Of a stretch of 8,782 nt of DNA, positions 8,032-8,782 are shown one piece after another. The stretch spans positions 1-8,782 of the forward strand of contig JAJBWA010000124.1 of assembly GCA_031935845.1 (NCBI GenBank), written 5' to 3'. The DNA comes from UBA9732 sp031935845 (GTDB lineage: Bacteria; Spirochaetota; Spirochaetia; Sphaerochaetales; Sphaerochaetaceae). Within the stretch, counting starts at the first letter, position 1, and every line of letters starts with the position of its first letter. Under the pieces are notes generated by a model. That model was given only the letters and a program-made list of their open reading frames with translations, made no database searches and was not told where the DNA came from. The position numbers and the translations under genes are program-made.

Positions 8032-8036
8032 CCCCC
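8032..8036 (-). promoter_or_regulatory. Atypical ribosome binding site of rpoB (G run)
   Basis: The minus strand reads TTTTGGGGGTACAAG before the rpoB ATG. The five G residues, six bases from the start codon, can pair with the anti-Shine-Dalgarno CCUCC only with one G-U wobble. It is weaker than the AGGAG of rplL and the AGGAGG of rpsL. Confidence 0.5.
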
Positions 8037-8070
8037 AAAATCAGTTGATAGACTGCTAAAACGTCAGATA

Positions 8071-8112
8071 AAGACAGAAAATCCTCCGGGGGCCGTTTTC
8101 AGGCCCCGGAGG
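8071..8112 (-). terminator. Intrinsic terminator / attenuator between rplL and rpoB
   Basis: The minus-strand RNA forms a long GC-rich hairpin with arms CCTCCGGGGCC (8102-8112) and GGCCCCCGGAGG (8083-8094), eleven pairs with one bulged C, around a 7-base loop (8095-8101). It is followed by ATTTTCTGTCTTT, a U-rich tail, so it has the form of an intrinsic terminator. It lies 16 bases past the rplL stop and 57 bases before the rpoB start. No convincing promoter is visible between it and rpoB, so rpoBC probably depends on read-through. E. coli has a functionally similar attenuator in the same gap, which lowers rpoBC expression relative to rplJL. Confidence 0.8.
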
Positions 8113-8128
8113 TTCATTTAAAGGCAGA

Positions 8129-8509
8129 TTATTTAACCTCTACCACACAACCTGCAGCCTCAAGCTTCTCCTTGACGGCAGCAGCATCAGCCTTGGAGAT
8201 TCCCTCCTTGACCTTTCCGCCGGCCTCGACAAGCTCCTTGGCTTCCTTGAGTCCGAGCTCAGCGCTGACTTCTCTGACAGCCTTGATTGCGGCAATCTTC
8301 TTGGATGCGTCGAAGGACTTGAGGATGACGTCGAACTCTGTCTGCTCCTCAGCTTCCTCTGCGGGTGCTGCGGCACCACCGGCTGCGACTGCGACTGCAG
8401 CAGCGGCTGCTGTGACACCGAACTTCTCTTCCATAGCCTTGATCAGGTCAGCGACCTCCATCACGGTCATGTTGGCGATAGACTCTAAAATCTCATCTCT
8501 TGTAGCCAT
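8129..8509 (-). CDS. rplL: Ribosomal protein L7/L12
   Basis: Stalk protein of the 50S subunit, present as several dimers bound to the C-terminal helix of L10; its C-terminal domain recruits EF-Tu, EF-G, IF2 and release factors. At 126 residues it has the usual length. Visible parts: an N-terminal dimerisation domain at 1-31 (ILESIANMTVMEVADLIKAM), a flexible Ala/Gly/Pro-rich hinge at about 33-56, and the globular C-terminal domain at 57-126 with TEFDVILKSF, KIAAIKAVRE and the factor-binding helix GLKEAKELVE at 86-95. It ends in the typical VEVK. A Cys at 121 sits where E. coli has Ala; I attach no meaning to it. The ATG has a strong AGGAG eight bases upstream, fitting its need to be made in excess over L10. 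It follows rplJ by 68 bases and precedes the attenuator before rpoB. Confidence 0.99.
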   Translation of the reverse strand: MATRDEILESIANMTVMEVADLIKAMEEKFGVTAAAAAVAVAAGGAAAPAEEAEEQTEFDVILKSFDASKKIAAIKAVREVSAELGLKEAKELVEAGGKVKEGISKADAAAVKEKLEAAGCVVEVK

Positions 8510-8517
8510 ATTATCTT

Positions 8518-8522
8518 CTCCT
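8518..8522 (-). promoter_or_regulatory. Ribosome binding site of rplL
   Basis: The minus strand reads AAAGGAG, eight bases before the rplL ATG, in an A/T-rich and probably unstructured stretch. A strong site is expected because L12 is made in several-fold excess over L10 from the same message. Confidence 0.85.
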
Positions 8523-8533
8523 TTAAAAATTTT

Positions 8534-8575
8534 TCTTCAACAGCCGTAGCATGGTACTTTGAAGACTAAGGCTGT
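8534..8575 (-). other. Interlocking RNA arms in the rplJ-rplL gap (possible pseudoknot)
   Basis: In the minus-strand transcript, ACAGCC (8570-8575) pairs with GGCTGT (8540-8545), and the stem can extend by three pairs (CTA/TAG) past one mismatch. Inside its loop, TCTTCAA (8559-8565) is complementary to TTGAAGA (8534-8540), just downstream of the first stem. The order A-B-A'-B' is that of an H-type pseudoknot or of two competing hairpins; the two share only base 8540. The structure ends 11 bases before the rplL Shine-Dalgarno. The complementarity is read directly; formation and function are inferred. Confidence 0.4.
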
Positions 8576-8577
8576 CA

Positions 8578-8782
8578 TTACTCTGCTTTTGCCTCTGCTG
8601 CTGCGGAGCCGCCCTCGAGCTTCTCCTTGTAAGCCAGCAGAGTTGCTGCGACCTTCTGGACAGGAGCCTTCATCGTAGCCATGAGGTGGCTGATGAGCTC
8701 GAGTCTGCCCGGAAGCTTCGAGAAGGCATCGACCTGTGCAGCGTCGAATACTCTTCCGTCCAGGAATCCACCGCGGATCTGA
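8578..8782 (-). CDS. rplJ: Ribosomal protein L10, C-terminal part (cut by window edge)
   Basis: The minus frame from the right edge to the TAA at 8578 gives 67 residues, starting QIRGGFLDGRVFDAAQVDAF and ending AAAEAKAE. This matches the C-terminal third of L10: the end of the globular domain (RGGFLDGRV), the conserved LPGRLELISHLMATMKAPVQ segment, and then the C-terminal helix that holds L12 dimers (KVAATLLAYKEKLEGG). L10 anchors L12 to the 23S rRNA and in many bacteria represses its own operon by binding the rplJ leader, which is outside the window. The L12-binding helix is short, about the E. coli length, suggesting two L12 dimers and not the three seen with longer L10 tails; this is inference. 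The Ala/Glu/Lys-rich tail after GGS looks disordered. It is the first visible gene of the operon. Confidence 0.96.
   Translation of the reverse strand, partial: QIRGGFLDGRVFDAAQVDAFSKLPGRLELISHLMATMKAPVQKVAATLLAYKEKLEGGSAAAEAKAE

Noticed and set aside
8026..8070. Possible promoter for rpoB downstream of the attenuator (TATCAA with TTTATC 17 bases upstream)
   Set aside because: Both hexamers match the consensus poorly, and AT-rich gaps give such matches by chance.
8064..8117. 17-codon frame on the minus strand that starts 11 bases after the rplL stop and runs right through the terminator hairpin
   Set aside because: A translated leader here could melt the hairpin, but there is no Shine-Dalgarno before its ATG and the peptide (MNLRGLKTAPGGFSVFI) has no regulatory codon run. 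It is probably chance.
8523..8552. Nine-codon frame (MLRLLKKNF) in the rplJ-rplL gap whose TAA abuts the rplL Shine-Dalgarno
   Set aside because: The placement invites a coupling idea, but no ribosome binding site precedes it and a frame this short is likely in 68 bases.
1..8782. Search for mobile elements, CRISPR repeats, tRNA genes, phage genes or an undescribed accessory system
   Set aside because: Nothing of the kind is visible. Coding is almost continuous with universally conserved genes in a standard order and with uniform codon use.

Overview
The window is a conserved housekeeping block: the rplJ-rplL-rpoB-rpoC ribosomal-protein/RNA-polymerase operon, entirely on the minus strand, running into the first codons of rpsL (start of the str operon). 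Transcription runs from the right edge to the left edge. In transcription order it holds the 3' end of rplJ (ribosomal protein L10), rplL (L7/L12), rpoB (RNA polymerase beta), rpoC (beta prime), and the first eight codons plus two bases of rpsL (S12). Every long open frame on the plus strand lies antisense inside rpoB, rpoC or rplL and looks like a codon-bias shadow.

The protein sequences point to a spirochaete (Spirochaetota), probably a Sphaerochaetaceae- or Treponema-like lineage. RpoC opens with a spirochaete-type N-terminus (MKDIQDFDSVMIKLASPEQI), RpoB lacks the large proteobacterial insertions, and the gene order rplJ-rplL-rpoB-rpoC-rpsL matches the one I recall for Treponema. The DNA is moderately GC-rich, which argues against Borrelia or Brachyspira. 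The assignment comes from memory of the families, not from a search.

Layout, left to right: rpsL start (1-26); a 133-base rpoC-rpsL gap with three inverted repeats and a TATAAT box (27-159); rpoC (160-4494); a 15-base gap with the rpoC ribosome binding site; rpoB (4510-8025); a 103-base gap with a strong terminator-type hairpin and U-rich tail (8026-8128); rplL (8129-8509); a 68-base gap with interlocking complementary segments (8510-8577); rplJ 3' end (8578-8782).

L10 and L12 form the ribosomal stalk that recruits translation factors; beta and beta prime form the catalytic core of RNA polymerase; S12 sits in the decoding centre. The hairpin between rplL and rpoB fits the known need to make far more L12 than polymerase from one transcript. 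I see no mobile element, CRISPR array, phage gene or accessory system. The points worth a second look are the rifamycin-pocket residues of RpoB and the RNA structures in the three larger gaps.
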